Below the pieces are notes generated by a model that did no database searches, was not told the origin of the DNA, and worked only from the letters and a program-made list of their open reading frames with translations. Below, piece by piece: positions 38,365 to 46,982 of a stretch of 64,000 nucleotides of DNA. A program made the position numbers and the translations under genes. Origin of the DNA: Pseudidiomarina atlantica. Lineage in GTDB: Bacteria; Pseudomonadota; Gammaproteobacteria; Enterobacterales; Alteromonadaceae. The number at the start of each line of letters is the position of its first letter. Within the stretch, counting starts at the first letter, position 1. The DNA is taken from assembly GCF_000753735.1 (NCBI RefSeq), contig NZ_JPIN01000001.1, forward strand, positions 248,001 through 312,000, written 5' to 3'.

Positions 38365-40191
38365 TTATTCCGCAATGAAACCACCCGACTGCCGTGCCCA
38401 TAATTGTGCGTAAAGCCCGCCCTGCTCGAGTAGTTCGGCATGAGAGCCCTGCTCAACAATACGTCCCTCATCCATAACCACCAAACGGTCCATAGCCGCA
38501 ATGGTCGACAACCGGTGGGCGATGGCAATCACGGTTTTACCTTCCATCAAGCGATACAGGTTCTCTTGAATTGCCGCTTCAACTTCAGAATCGAGCGCCG
38601 AGGTTGCTTCATCAAGGATCAATATAGGTGCGTCTTTTAGCATGACACGTGCAATAGCGATACGTTGCCGTTGGCCACCCGACAATTTCACGCCGCGTTC
38701 ACCAACGTGCGCGTCAAGGCCACGGCGACCGTGGTTATCTTCAAGCTCTGCAATAAAGTCCGTGGCCTCAGCGCGCGCTGCAGCTTGCTGTATCATCGCT
38801 TCGGTGGCATCAGGACGACCATAGGCGATGTTACCGCGCACTGATCGATGCAGCAGCGAGGTATCCTGCGTAACCATGCCAATATTAGCGCGCAGACTGT
38901 CTTGCGTGACTTCGGCAATGTTTTGTCCGTCAATTAAAATACTGCCCTGATTTAATTCGTAAAAGCGTAAGAGTACGTTGACTAGGGTTGATTTACCTGC
39001 CCCCGAACGACCGACTAAGCCAATTTTTTCTCCCGGTGCAATGTGTAAATCTAAATCGCGCAAAATCGGTTTGTCGTTACTGTAATGAAAATTAACATTG
39101 TTGAAAGTGACACCACCTTGTCGCACGACCAGTGGCTTGGCATCAGGTTTATCTTGAATCACTTGCGGTACAGCGATAGATTTGATGCCGTCTTGCACGG
39201 TACCAATGTTTTCAAACAACGCGGAAACCTCCCACATAATCCATTGGCTCATCCCCCACAAGCGCAGTACCAACGAGAGCGCCACCGCTATAGCACCGAC
39301 ACTGATAAGCTCACCAAGCCACAACCAAATAGCGAGCGCGGCAATGCCAAACAAGAGTAAAGAATTCAGTAAATAAAGACAGGTATAAAGCTTTGTTACC
39401 AAGCGCATTTGAGTATGTACGGTAGCCAAAAATTGCTCCATACCTTCGCGCGCAAATGCACTTTCGCGCTGCGCATGTGAGAACAGCTTCACTGTTTGGA
39501 TGTTGGTGTAACTGTCGACAATGCGGCCGGTCATGACCGATCGCGCGTCCGCTTGGGCCGCTGCTACTTTTCCGAGACGGGGCACAAAATAGCGTAACAA
39601 AATGATGTAACAACCCAGCCAAGCTAATAGCGGCAGGGCTAAGCGCCAATCAGCGCTGGCGACAATCACTACGGTACCGATGAAGTAAACCGCTACGTAG
39701 TTGAGCACGTCGAACAGTTTGATCACACTCTCACGGACCGCCAAGGCGGTTTGCATGACCTTAGTCGCAATACGACCGGCAAATTCATCTTGGTAAAACG
39801 CCATCGACTGCTGCAGCAAATAATTGTGCACCAACCAACGGATGCGCATTGGGTAATTACCCAGCAATGATTGATAAGTGATTAATGAATGCAGAATCAC
39901 CAGCGTTGGTAAACCTAACAACACGACTGCCGCCATGCCGATTAACCAGAGTCCTTGCTCAGCCATAAAGGTTTCGCGCGATTGCTCGCTCAACCAATCA
40001 ACAATGCTACCGATGAAACTGAACAGCCACACTTCGGTAATGGCAATCGCCATCATCAGCAAACCTGCCATAAAAATATAGGGCCAGGCACCGCGACTAA
40101 AGTACAAACAAAAGGCCACCAAACCTTTCGGCGGTTGATTGTAGGTCGGCGGTGGGAATGGGTTTAAGCGGTTTTCAAACCAACGAAACAT
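38365..40191 (-). CDS. ABC exporter, fused permease and ATPase (MsbA/MDR type)
   Basis: 608 aa half-transporter. Six membrane segments in residues about 30-320, then the nucleotide-binding domain: Walker A GLVGRSGAGKSTLVN (about 396), Q-loop MVTQD, signature LSGGQRQRIA, Walker B ILILDEATSALD and the switch His in AHRLS. Works as a homodimer or with a partner. N-terminal MFRWFENRLNPFPPPTYNQPPKGL is a subgroup mark of putative multidrug/lipid exporters. Substrate unknown. It stands alone. Confidence 0.9.
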   Translation of the reverse strand: MFRWFENRLNPFPPPTYNQPPKGLVAFCLYFSRGAWPYIFMAGLLMMAIAITEVWLFSFIGSIVDWLSEQSRETFMAEQGLWLIGMAAVVLLGLPTLVILHSLITYQSLLGNYPMRIRWLVHNYLLQQSMAFYQDEFAGRIATKVMQTALAVRESVIKLFDVLNYVAVYFIGTVVIVASADWRLALPLLAWLGCYIILLRYFVPRLGKVAAAQADARSVMTGRIVDSYTNIQTVKLFSHAQRESAFAREGMEQFLATVHTQMRLVTKLYTCLYLLNSLLLFGIAALAIWLWLGELISVGAIAVALSLVLRLWGMSQWIMWEVSALFENIGTVQDGIKSIAVPQVIQDKPDAKPLVVRQGGVTFNNVNFHYSNDKPILRDLDLHIAPGEKIGLVGRSGAGKSTLVNVLLRFYELNQGSILIDGQNIAEVTQDSLRANIGMVTQDTSLLHRSVRGNIAYGRPDATEAMIQQAAARAEATDFIAELEDNHGRRGLDAHVGERGVKLSGGQRQRIAIARVMLKDAPILILDEATSALDSEVEAAIQENLYRLMEGKTVIAIAHRLSTIAAMDRLVVMDEGRIVEQGSHAELLEQGGLYAQLWARQSGGFIAE

Positions 40192-40245
40192 AAGAATCCT
40201 TACAGCAAGCTATACTTTGGTCGAATGTCAGTTTTACATCATTTT

Positions 40246-40273
40246 GCTTTATCATAAGGGCTGACAATAAAGC
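40246..40273. promoter_or_regulatory. inverted repeat upstream of cstA
   Basis: GCTTTAT (40246-40252) and ATAAAGC (40267-40273) are perfect 7-base arms with a 14-base spacer, ending 31 bases before the cstA start. It is either an operator or an RNA hairpin in the leader. Confidence 0.4.
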
Positions 40274-40304
40274 ATTACGCCATCATAAACGAAAAAGGTG
40301 TCTT

Positions 40305-41972
40305 ATGAACGCTATTTTACTGATGTTGCTAGGCCTCGGAGGGATGCTCCTCGGTTATTTATTTTACTCCAAATTTGTGGCCGAAAAGATCTACAAATTG
40401 GACCCGAATTTCCGCACCCCGGCGCATGAGTTTGAGGATGGCGTTGATTTTGTTCCGACCAATAAATACGTTCTTTGGGGCCACCACTTTACCTCTGTTG
40501 CCGGCGCTGCACCTATTATCGGACCGGCAATTGCGGTAATTTGGGGTTGGGTCCCGGCCTTTTTATGGGTCATTTTCGGCACCATTTTCTTCGCTGGTGT
40601 GCATGACGCCGGCGCTATTTGGGCGTCAAACCGAAATCGCGCACGGTCCATTGGCGCGCTCACCGGCGACGTTGTTGGTAAGCGTTCGCAATCGTTGTTC
40701 ATGATTGTGATTTTTCTGGTGTTACTGATGGTAAACGCGGTCTTCGCAACCGCCATTTCTGGTCTACTCATAAACTTCCCGAGCTCAGTGATTCCGGTGT
40801 GGGGCGCAATTTTCGTAGCATTGATCATTGGTCAGGTCATTTTTCGCAAATGGATGAATCTTGGTACTGTCTCTATACTCGGTGTGATTGCGCTTTATGC
40901 GCTCATTTTTGCCGGTCCGTCAGCGCCACTTAGCCTGCCTGAGACAGTCATGGGGGTATCGGATAACGCCACTTGGATACTCATTCTGTTCTTTTATGCT
41001 GCTATCGCGTCCTTGCTTCCGGTTTGGATGCTGTTGCAGCCGCGTGATTACATCAATGGCTTGCAACTCTTTATCGGCTTATTCTTGCTTTACGGTGCAG
41101 TGTTATTGAGTGGTCCAGAACTAGTAGCTCCAGCATTCAATACCAACACCCCCGAAGGAACGCCATCAATCGTACCACTGTTATTTGTGACCATCGCCTG
41201 TGGCGCAATTTCTGGCTTCCACGGTTTAGTGGCTTCGGGTACCACCTCGAAGCAGCTCGATAAAGAGACCGATGCACGTTTTGTCGGTTATTTTGGTGCC
41301 ATTGGAGAAGGTTCATTGTCTCTTGCTACTATTATTGCGGTAACCGCAGGCTTCGCAACTTTGGCAGATTGGCAAGCGGTGTATCACAGTTTTGGTCAAG
41401 GTGGCGTTACCGCCTTTGTCAGCGGCGGTGCGCGAATTCTACAAGAAGGCTTGAGTCTTGATATAGAGCTATCAGAAACACTCTTGACGGTCATGGCGGT
41501 GTTGTTCGCCGGCACGACCATGGACACGGGCCTACGCTTACAGCGTTATATTTTCCAAGAATGGGGCGCCATTTATAACCTCCGCTGGATGCAAAAAGCA
41601 GCACCTGCTACCCTGCTCTCGGTTGGCTCGTGTCTCATCTTGGCATTTGGTGCCGGCGGCGCGGACGGTTCCGGTGGCTTGGCGATTTGGCCATTATTTG
41701 GCACCACCAATCAACTGCTCGCGGGTCTCACGTTGTTGGTGATCACCGTCATGTTGGTAAAGCTAAAACGCCCGATGTACGTCACCCTTATCCCGCTGGT
41801 GTTTCTCTTGGTGATGACCATTTTTGCGCTACTAATACAACTCAAAGGTTTTTACGATACTGCTGACTGGTTCTTGTTTAGTCTTGATTTGTTGGTGCTA
41901 GTAGCAGCTATTTGGATTGCCCTTGAAGCTACAGCTGCACTGAATCGTGCGCGAAATTCTGTAAACGAATGA
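40305..41972 (+). CDS. cstA: CstA family (carbon starvation) transporter
   Basis: 555 aa, about sixteen hydrophobic segments; the shorter form of the family (E. coli CstA is about 700 aa). Conserved start (YSKFVAEKIYKLDPNFRTPAHEFEDGVDFVPTNKYVLWGHHFTSVAGAAPIIGPAIAVIWGWVP) and GFHGLVASGTTSKQLDKETDARFVGYFGAIGEG are unmistakable. Members import peptides or pyruvate during carbon limitation. Its stop overlaps the ATG of the next gene (ATGA), starting a three-gene coupled operon with a cory-CC-star protein and an ArsA-like ATPase. Confidence 0.94.
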   Translation: MNAILLMLLGLGGMLLGYLFYSKFVAEKIYKLDPNFRTPAHEFEDGVDFVPTNKYVLWGHHFTSVAGAAPIIGPAIAVIWGWVPAFLWVIFGTIFFAGVHDAGAIWASNRNRARSIGALTGDVVGKRSQSLFMIVIFLVLLMVNAVFATAISGLLINFPSSVIPVWGAIFVALIIGQVIFRKWMNLGTVSILGVIALYALIFAGPSAPLSLPETVMGVSDNATWILILFFYAAIASLLPVWMLLQPRDYINGLQLFIGLFLLYGAVLLSGPELVAPAFNTNTPEGTPSIVPLLFVTIACGAISGFHGLVASGTTSKQLDKETDARFVGYFGAIGEGSLSLATIIAVTAGFATLADWQAVYHSFGQGGVTAFVSGGARILQEGLSLDIELSETLLTVMAVLFAGTTMDTGLRLQRYIFQEWGAIYNLRWMQKAAPATLLSVGSCLILAFGAGGADGSGGLAIWPLFGTTNQLLAGLTLLVITVMLVKLKRPMYVTLIPLVFLLVMTIFALLIQLKGFYDTADWFLFSLDLLVLVAAIWIALEATAALNRARNSVNE

Positions 41973-42241
41973 AGATACAAGCAATAAAAAGTTGGCTCGC
42001 CAATGCGAGTCAGCTTGCCAATCAATATTACAATGCTCCCTATCGTGCTGCGGTAGCGCGCGCTAAACGCGAGCAAGACGATTTGTTCATGCTGTATGTC
42101 TACAGTGAGCTGATGGGAATACCCAACCCAGCAAGTTATTACACGCTAGAGTTACAGCCGCTGCTACTTGAACAATTCCATCAATGGCATTTACGCATGG
42201 GCATGGAACACTCACCCTTTGACGAATTTAGGTGTTGCTGA
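41969..42241 (+). CDS. cory-CC-star protein
   Basis: 90 aa, soluble, helical. I recognise the family by YYNAPYRAAVARAKREQDDLFMLYVYSELMGIPNPASYYTLELQPLLLEQFHQWHLRMGMEHSPFDEFRCC: the final two residues are Cys-Cys immediately before the stop, which gives the family its name. No function is known. It overlaps cstA by four bases and the ATPase gene by one, so all three are made from one message. The C-terminal Cys pair could bind a metal, be modified or mark the chain end; these are guesses. Confidence 0.8.
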   Translation: MKIQAIKSWLANASQLANQYYNAPYRAAVARAKREQDDLFMLYVYSELMGIPNPASYYTLELQPLLLEQFHQWHLRMGMEHSPFDEFRCC

Positions 42242-43263
42242 TGAAGGATTCATGGCTCAAGCAACTGCCGCCCATTATTTTCTTGGGCGGCAAAGGCGGT
42301 GTCGGCAAAACTTCAGTGAGTAGCGCCCTCGCCTTGTTACTTGGGCAACAAGGTAAGCGTGTGTTGTTGGTCTCGACGGATCCGGCGCATAGCCTTGCTG
42401 ATGCTTTTGGCCGCCCCATAGGGGCGCAGCCAACCGCCATCAATGCGCAAGTCGACGCCTTAGAGTTAGATCCTGATGCTCAAGTCAAAGCGCACATCGA
42501 TGAGGTGCTGCGTGCCATGAAAGACTTCGCCAAACCAACGATGTACCCGCAAATTGAGCGGCAACTGAAGCTCTCTGCACAATCTCCGGGAACTCAAGAA
42601 GCGGCTTTATTGGAGAGCATGGCGAAGTGGATCGACAGTGCTCAGCAACAAGGTTATGACCATTTAATCTTCGATACCGCACCAACCGGTCATACCCTGC
42701 GTTTATTGATCCTACCGGAGGCAATGGCAGCTTGGACGCAAGGTTTACTGCAAGCGAGTGAAAAGTCGGCGCAGTTGCAAGGCATGGTTGATCACTTAAG
42801 TGCCTCGCGCCAACGCAGTCCGAATCACCCGTTAGCGGAGCCGCAACAGCACGGCACTTCGCAACTTGGCGATCGGCAGGCCAAAATTGCGGCACGGCTG
42901 CGTCAACGGCAACAGTTATTCCAGCGTGCGCGCGAGCGAATAAAAGATCCCCAGCAAACAGCTATCGCCTTTGTGTTGACCCCAGAAAAGCTGCCGATGT
43001 TGGAAACAGAGCGCGCTGTGCAGCAGTTGCGTGAGGCGAAATTACCCATTGCAGCATTATTTATTAATCGTAATTTGCCAAATAATGCGGATGGCGCGTT
43101 TCTCGCGCAACGGCGGCAACAAGAACAAGTTTATCGAGCGCAGATCAACCAGTTGTTCGATGATCTACCAAAGTGTTTTTTGCCATTATTTGCTACAGAT
43201 TTACAGGAGCTTGCTGGCCTAGAAGCCTTTGCCCAAGTCATTGCGACGGGTCAGTGGTGTTGA
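42241..43263 (+). CDS. ArsA/Get3-like P-loop ATPase
   Basis: 340 aa from ATG at 42241 (TGATG overlap with the previous gene). Deviant Walker A GGKGGVGKTSVSS (about residue 16), switch STDPAHSLADAFG, and DTAPTGHTLRLLILPEA as in ArsA and Get3. It is a single-domain protein (ArsA has two) and lacks the arsenite-binding cysteines: the only Cys are near the end (PKC and the final residue). No arsB or arsR is near. An arsenite pump is therefore unlikely; a Get3-like targeting or membrane-protein maturation role for CstA is the working idea. Confidence 0.88.
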   Translation: MKDSWLKQLPPIIFLGGKGGVGKTSVSSALALLLGQQGKRVLLVSTDPAHSLADAFGRPIGAQPTAINAQVDALELDPDAQVKAHIDEVLRAMKDFAKPTMYPQIERQLKLSAQSPGTQEAALLESMAKWIDSAQQQGYDHLIFDTAPTGHTLRLLILPEAMAAWTQGLLQASEKSAQLQGMVDHLSASRQRSPNHPLAEPQQHGTSQLGDRQAKIAARLRQRQQLFQRARERIKDPQQTAIAFVLTPEKLPMLETERAVQQLREAKLPIAALFINRNLPNNADGAFLAQRRQQEQVYRAQINQLFDDLPKCFLPLFATDLQELAGLEAFAQVIATGQWC

Positions 43264-43280
43264 ACCTGATGAGTCTGAGG

Positions 43281-43868
43281 TTACGAAAATACCACGATTA
43301 AATAGATAGCTAAGCCCGCTACCAAAATCCCTAGTCCGAGACGATTTTGATGGCGCTGCCACCAACCAAGAACACGCTCACCAAACCAATACACCAATAG
43401 CGCCAAGCCATAGTAACGCAGACCTCTAGCAATAAAAGCGGCAGCAAGAAATAACAAGTATGGGTACTCGGTGCTACCGGCTGCTAACATGCCCACCTGA
43501 AATGGGATAGGTGTAATACCAACGAGCAACAAGGTCGCAAAACCGTTATCTTTGAAATCGGCAGTGAACTCGGAGAATGCCTGCTGATAGCCGAAATAAT
43601 CAATCAACCACTGGCCACCGGTATCAAAGAAGAACAAACCGAGGTTGTAACCAATCGTGGCCCCTACTAGACAGCCGGCGAGTGTTGCCGTAGCAATTGC
43701 AAACCAGCGCTCGCGCTCATGAATAAGTAGCGGGATCAGCACCAGTTCTAATGGGATTGGAATGATGATTGACTCGAGCAATGAGGCAACAAAGATCATC
43801 CATAATAGGTGGTTAGATTCAAGAATACGTGCCAACCAACGGTTGGCACGTGCATCATTTAATTTCAT
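43281..43868 (-). CDS. YqaA/DedA-like SNARE-associated membrane protein
   Basis: 195 aa, five hydrophobic segments with the family's re-entrant region (FVASLLESIIIPIPLELVLIPLLI) and the GITPIPFQVGMLAAGSTEYPYLLFLAAAFIARGLRY segment of YqaA/DedA proteins, which are proton-coupled lipid or small-molecule transporters. Longer than E. coli YqaA (142 aa). It starts 6 bases after the M28 gene stop and is probably co-transcribed. Confidence 0.82.
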   Translation of the reverse strand: MKLNDARANRWLARILESNHLLWMIFVASLLESIIIPIPLELVLIPLLIHERERWFAIATATLAGCLVGATIGYNLGLFFFDTGGQWLIDYFGYQQAFSEFTADFKDNGFATLLLVGITPIPFQVGMLAAGSTEYPYLLFLAAAFIARGLRYYGLALLVYWFGERVLGWWQRHQNRLGLGILVAGLAIYLIVVFS

Positions 43869-43874
43869 GCAAAG

Positions 43875-45248
43875 TTATTCGCCAAAAGCTCCTGCTGGTC
43901 CCGGAAACACTACCGGACTCTCGTAGCCATCTTTACTGATACTTGCGACGCCGAAAAAGTAGTTATCAATGACAATGTTTTCTAGCGTGTATTCAGTGAC
44001 ATTACCGACGTCGCGGCTGAATTCCCAATTTGGCGCATCGGTATGACGCCAGTAAACGCGGTAGCCAGCTACATGGTCCGCTTCGGCCGCGCTTGGTGCC
44101 TGCCATTTTAACGTAGTATCGGCACTGACTGCACCGGAAATCTGCACCTGCGCGGGTGGACTTGGAGCCCAGGCCATGCCCGCGAGTGAGACAGCATTCA
44201 AAGCGGTCAGTTTAGCGGCATAATCGAAGTCAACGCCATCGAGGGTGTCACCATAGGCAATCCCGTCTTCAACACGCAAATCTTGGTGCTGGCGATTGTA
44301 GTTTTCGTTGGTTTCCATGATCCGAACGCCCGGGAAGCCAAGGTCATTGAACGGCCGATGATGACCACCACGAGCAAAGCGGTCGAGACGATAAATCACC
44401 ATAGTATCTAAGTTTTCGATATAACGATCGGCCATCCAATCGATGTAACGTGCCAGATTACGACTTGGTGAATCGACTTCACCACCGGTAAAACGGCGAC
44501 GACGCGCATCATCTGCGGTCTCATCCATGCGCGTGCCTTCAGCAAAAATACGTGCGGTGGTGTTATCGATAACACCGTTGATGCCCTCGGTATTACCAAT
44601 CATATCGTTGTTGAGGACTGCTTTGATACGCCAACCGTCCTGCTGTGCTTGTTTTGCCATGATCCGGCCGCCGAACAAGCCCTGCTCTTCTCCGGCAAGT
44701 GCGGCGTAAACGATAGTCCCAGCAAATTCGTATTGACTCAGCACCCGTGCAGCTTCCAGAGTACCGGCCACGCCAGAAGCGTTATCGTTGGCACCGGGTG
44801 CATCAGATTCAAAGTCCATAACATCAGTGACACGGGAATCAATGTCGCCCGACATGATGACATAACGACTCGGATCAATTTTACCACGTTGTACCGCTAT
44901 CACACTGACCACTTCAGTCGCGTCAGGGATACGTGCCTCACCACTTATCACTTCACTTTGGTAATACACCTCGAGACAACCACCGCAAGCGGCAGAAATC
45001 TTATCAAATTCAGCCTTAATCCAGCGTCGTGCAGCACCAATGCCGCGGGTGTCAGATTCGGTCTCTGACAAAGTGTGGCGGGTGCCAAAACTCACCAACT
45101 TGGTGATGTCTTGCTCGATACGCTCAGCAGAAACTGCCGCGGCGATATCATGCAAGTCGGCTTGGTCTTTATAGGTAATACTTTGCCCTTGCGCAGCAGC
45201 AGCAAAACTCATGCCCAGCGCAACAGCAAGAACAGTCAGTTTAGTCAT
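43875..45248 (-). CDS. exported M28-family peptidase with fibronectin type III domain
   Basis: 457 aa from ATG at 45248, with AGGA seven bases upstream. Signal peptide MTKLTVLAVALGMSFAAAAQG. M28 domain: SGDIDSRVTD, PGANDNASGVAGTLEAARVL, AGEEQGLFG, LNNDMIGN and a His-containing NRQHQDLR. The first zinc ligand, normally His in GHxDS, is Asp here (SGDIDS). A fibronectin III domain covers about residues 360-450 (PAQVQISGAVSADTTLKWQAPSAAEADHVAGYRVYWRH). An extracellular or periplasmic aminopeptidase by family; activity uncertain because of the ligand change. Upstream neighbour: a small anchored protein. Confidence 0.85.
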   Translation of the reverse strand: MTKLTVLAVALGMSFAAAAQGQSITYKDQADLHDIAAAVSAERIEQDITKLVSFGTRHTLSETESDTRGIGAARRWIKAEFDKISAACGGCLEVYYQSEVISGEARIPDATEVVSVIAVQRGKIDPSRYVIMSGDIDSRVTDVMDFESDAPGANDNASGVAGTLEAARVLSQYEFAGTIVYAALAGEEQGLFGGRIMAKQAQQDGWRIKAVLNNDMIGNTEGINGVIDNTTARIFAEGTRMDETADDARRRRFTGGEVDSPSRNLARYIDWMADRYIENLDTMVIYRLDRFARGGHHRPFNDLGFPGVRIMETNENYNRQHQDLRVEDGIAYGDTLDGVDFDYAAKLTALNAVSLAGMAWAPSPPAQVQISGAVSADTTLKWQAPSAAEADHVAGYRVYWRHTDAPNWEFSRDVGNVTEYTLENIVIDNYFFGVASISKDGYESPVVFPGPAGAFGE

Positions 45249-45259
45249 GTGGTGTCCTA

Positions 45260-45694
45260 TCAACAGTCATTTGGTTCAAAGCGTAAGGTAAACAGCCCTA
45301 ATTCATTTTGATCAAGATAGCGAAATTCGACAAAGTCAGCGCGCTCCCGATAAAACGCTAAAGCCTCGCCCTGACAATACTCTCGCAGCATCTGCGGATA
45401 AATTTCAGCTTCGATAGCATCTTCGTCATGAACGAAACGATCAACGCGAACCAAGGTGTAGATAAAACGCATACCATAATTCACAACTTCGGCGCGCTCA
45501 AAACGCGTTTGTTCATCGAGTAGACGCGGTAAATCACGGTTCATAATCCCAGAACGCTCTAAAAGATCAGTGTAAAGCTGATTGCGTGCACTTGAACTCG
45601 TGCGGTCCGATTGTTGCAGTAAATTAAATACTAACACCGCAAGCAAAACCACCACGGCGGCGAGAATAAGGCTTAAACGAAAACTTTTTGACAT
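45260..45694 (-). CDS. hypothetical protein with single N-terminal membrane anchor
   Basis: 144 aa. One hydrophobic helix (residues 6-27, LSLILAAVVVLLAVLVFNLL) then a soluble mixed alpha/beta domain (NRDLPRLLDEQTRFERAEVVNYGMRFIYTLVRVDRFVHDEDAIEAEIYPQMLREYCQGEAL...LGLFTLRFEPNDC). Two cysteines (one near the C-terminus). Not recognised. It is 11 bases upstream of the M28 gene on the same strand and divergent from the RND operon. Confidence 0.65.
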   Translation of the reverse strand: MSKSFRLSLILAAVVVLLAVLVFNLLQQSDRTSSSARNQLYTDLLERSGIMNRDLPRLLDEQTRFERAEVVNYGMRFIYTLVRVDRFVHDEDAIEAEIYPQMLREYCQGEALAFYRERADFVEFRYLDQNELGLFTLRFEPNDC

Positions 45695-45744
45695 AAACTT
45701 TTACCTTATTCTTTGCGTAACCCTAATAAATTCGCCATTCGTAC

Positions 45745-45773
45745 TTACAAACATTCATGTATGTATGTATAAT
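45745..45773 (+). promoter_or_regulatory. RND operon promoter overlapped by an AcrR-like operator
   Basis: TATAAT (45768-45773) with TTACAA 17 bases upstream (45745-45750). The spacer and both hexamers are covered by a 24-bp dyad at 45746-45769: left arm TACAAACATT, centre CATG, right arm TATGTATGTA; 8 of 10 arm positions are symmetric. E. coli AcrR binds a 24-bp dyad with arms TACATACATT / AATGTATGTA, almost the same. Repression by a TetR/AcrR-type protein is expected. Confidence 0.72.
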
Positions 45774-45833
45774 TATCAGCGATTGTAAAACGATTCTCTT
45801 TACGCAGAAAAACAAATTACGAGGTAGTCCTTA

Positions 45834-46979
45834 ATGCGTCAACGTACCCTATCACCGATTGCCGCTGCTGTCTTTACTGGCGTGCTGTTGCTAGCTGGTT
45901 GTAGCGACCAAGAACAAGCACAAGCGCAACCCCAACAACAGCAGCAACAAACGGTCGGTGTTGTCACCTTGCAACCACAAAATGTTGACTTGAACGTGAC
46001 CTTACCTGGTCGTGCAACCGCTTATCGCACGGCAGAAGTGCGTCCACAGGTCGGTGGTATCCTGCAAGCGCAGTTATTCACCGAAGGCAGTGAGGTTGAG
46101 CAAGGTCAATCGCTGTACCAAATTGATCCGGCTAATTACGAAGCAGATGTGGCGTCGGCAAAAGCCTCAGTTGCGCAAGCAAAAGCAACTTTAAGCGCCG
46201 CCACCGCACGCTTCGACCGCTTTGCAGGTTTACTTGCCGAAAAAGCAGTAAGCCAACAGGAGTTTGATGAAGCTGAAGCCAGCTACTTGCAAGCTCAAGC
46301 GCAACTCAAAGTTGCCGAAGCAGCACTGGAGCGCGCAGAATTAAACCTCGGCTACACCAAGGTGTACGCGCCTATTAGTGGTCGCATCGGGCGTTCGATG
46401 CTTACCGAGGGTGCCCTAGTTAGTGCGGGTCAAGCACAAGCTTTAGCAACGATTCATCAATTAGATCCCATCTATGTGGATGTCCAACAGGCCAGCGAAG
46501 CTTATTTTCAATTGCAACGTGCCATCGCCAGCGGTCAAGTGACAACAGACGCCGATAACCGCCCTAGCGTGCGCTTGTTTGCGAACGGCAGCGACCAAGT
46601 CATTGCCGAAGGTAAGCTGTTATTCAATGAAGTCACCGTTGACCCGAGCACCAGCACCATCACCTTACGGGCGCAGTTTGCAAATCCGGATCGCGCTATT
46701 TTGCCAGGCATGTATGTAACCGCTGAAGTTGACACCGGTTCACTGCAAAATGCTTTACTTGCACCGCAAGCAGGTGTGACACGTGATCCTCGTGGACGTG
46801 CGGTGGCCTTAGTCGTCAACAGTGAAGGTGAAGTCGAACAACGTTACCTTACTGTCGATGGTACCTCTGGGGACTCTTGGATTGTCCGCGACGGCTTAAG
46901 TGCAGGTGACAAAGTGATCGTAGAGGGCTTACAAAAAGTCCAGCCTGGAGCCAAAGTTCAAACCGAAGAAGTGAAGTAA
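45834..46979 (+). CDS. RND efflux periplasmic adaptor (AcrA-like lipoprotein)
   Basis: 381 aa. Lipoprotein signal with lipobox LLLAGC (C23), then a Gln-rich linker (QEQAQAQPQQQQQQT), lipoyl/beta-barrel membrane-fusion folds and an alpha-hairpin (about 100-170, ASAKASVAQAKATLSAATARFDRFAGLLAEKAVSQQEFDEAEASYLQAQAQLKVAEAALERAELNLGYTKVYAPISG). Couples the inner-membrane pump to an outer-membrane TolC-type channel. Three bases before the pump gene; no channel gene is in the operon, so TolC is probably elsewhere. GAGG precedes the ATG. Confidence 0.95.
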   Translation: MRQRTLSPIAAAVFTGVLLLAGCSDQEQAQAQPQQQQQQTVGVVTLQPQNVDLNVTLPGRATAYRTAEVRPQVGGILQAQLFTEGSEVEQGQSLYQIDPANYEADVASAKASVAQAKATLSAATARFDRFAGLLAEKAVSQQEFDEAEASYLQAQAQLKVAEAALERAELNLGYTKVYAPISGRIGRSMLTEGALVSAGQAQALATIHQLDPIYVDVQQASEAYFQLQRAIASGQVTTDADNRPSVRLFANGSDQVIAEGKLLFNEVTVDPSTSTITLRAQFANPDRAILPGMYVTAEVDTGSLQNALLAPQAGVTRDPRGRAVALVVNSEGEVEQRYLTVDGTSGDSWIVRDGLSAGDKVIVEGLQKVQPGAKVQTEEVK

Positions 46980-46982
46980 ACC

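Noticed and set aside
42241-43263. Arsenite efflux ATPase ArsA
   Set aside because: Single ATPase domain, none of the arsenite-binding cysteines, and no arsB, arsD or arsR nearby.
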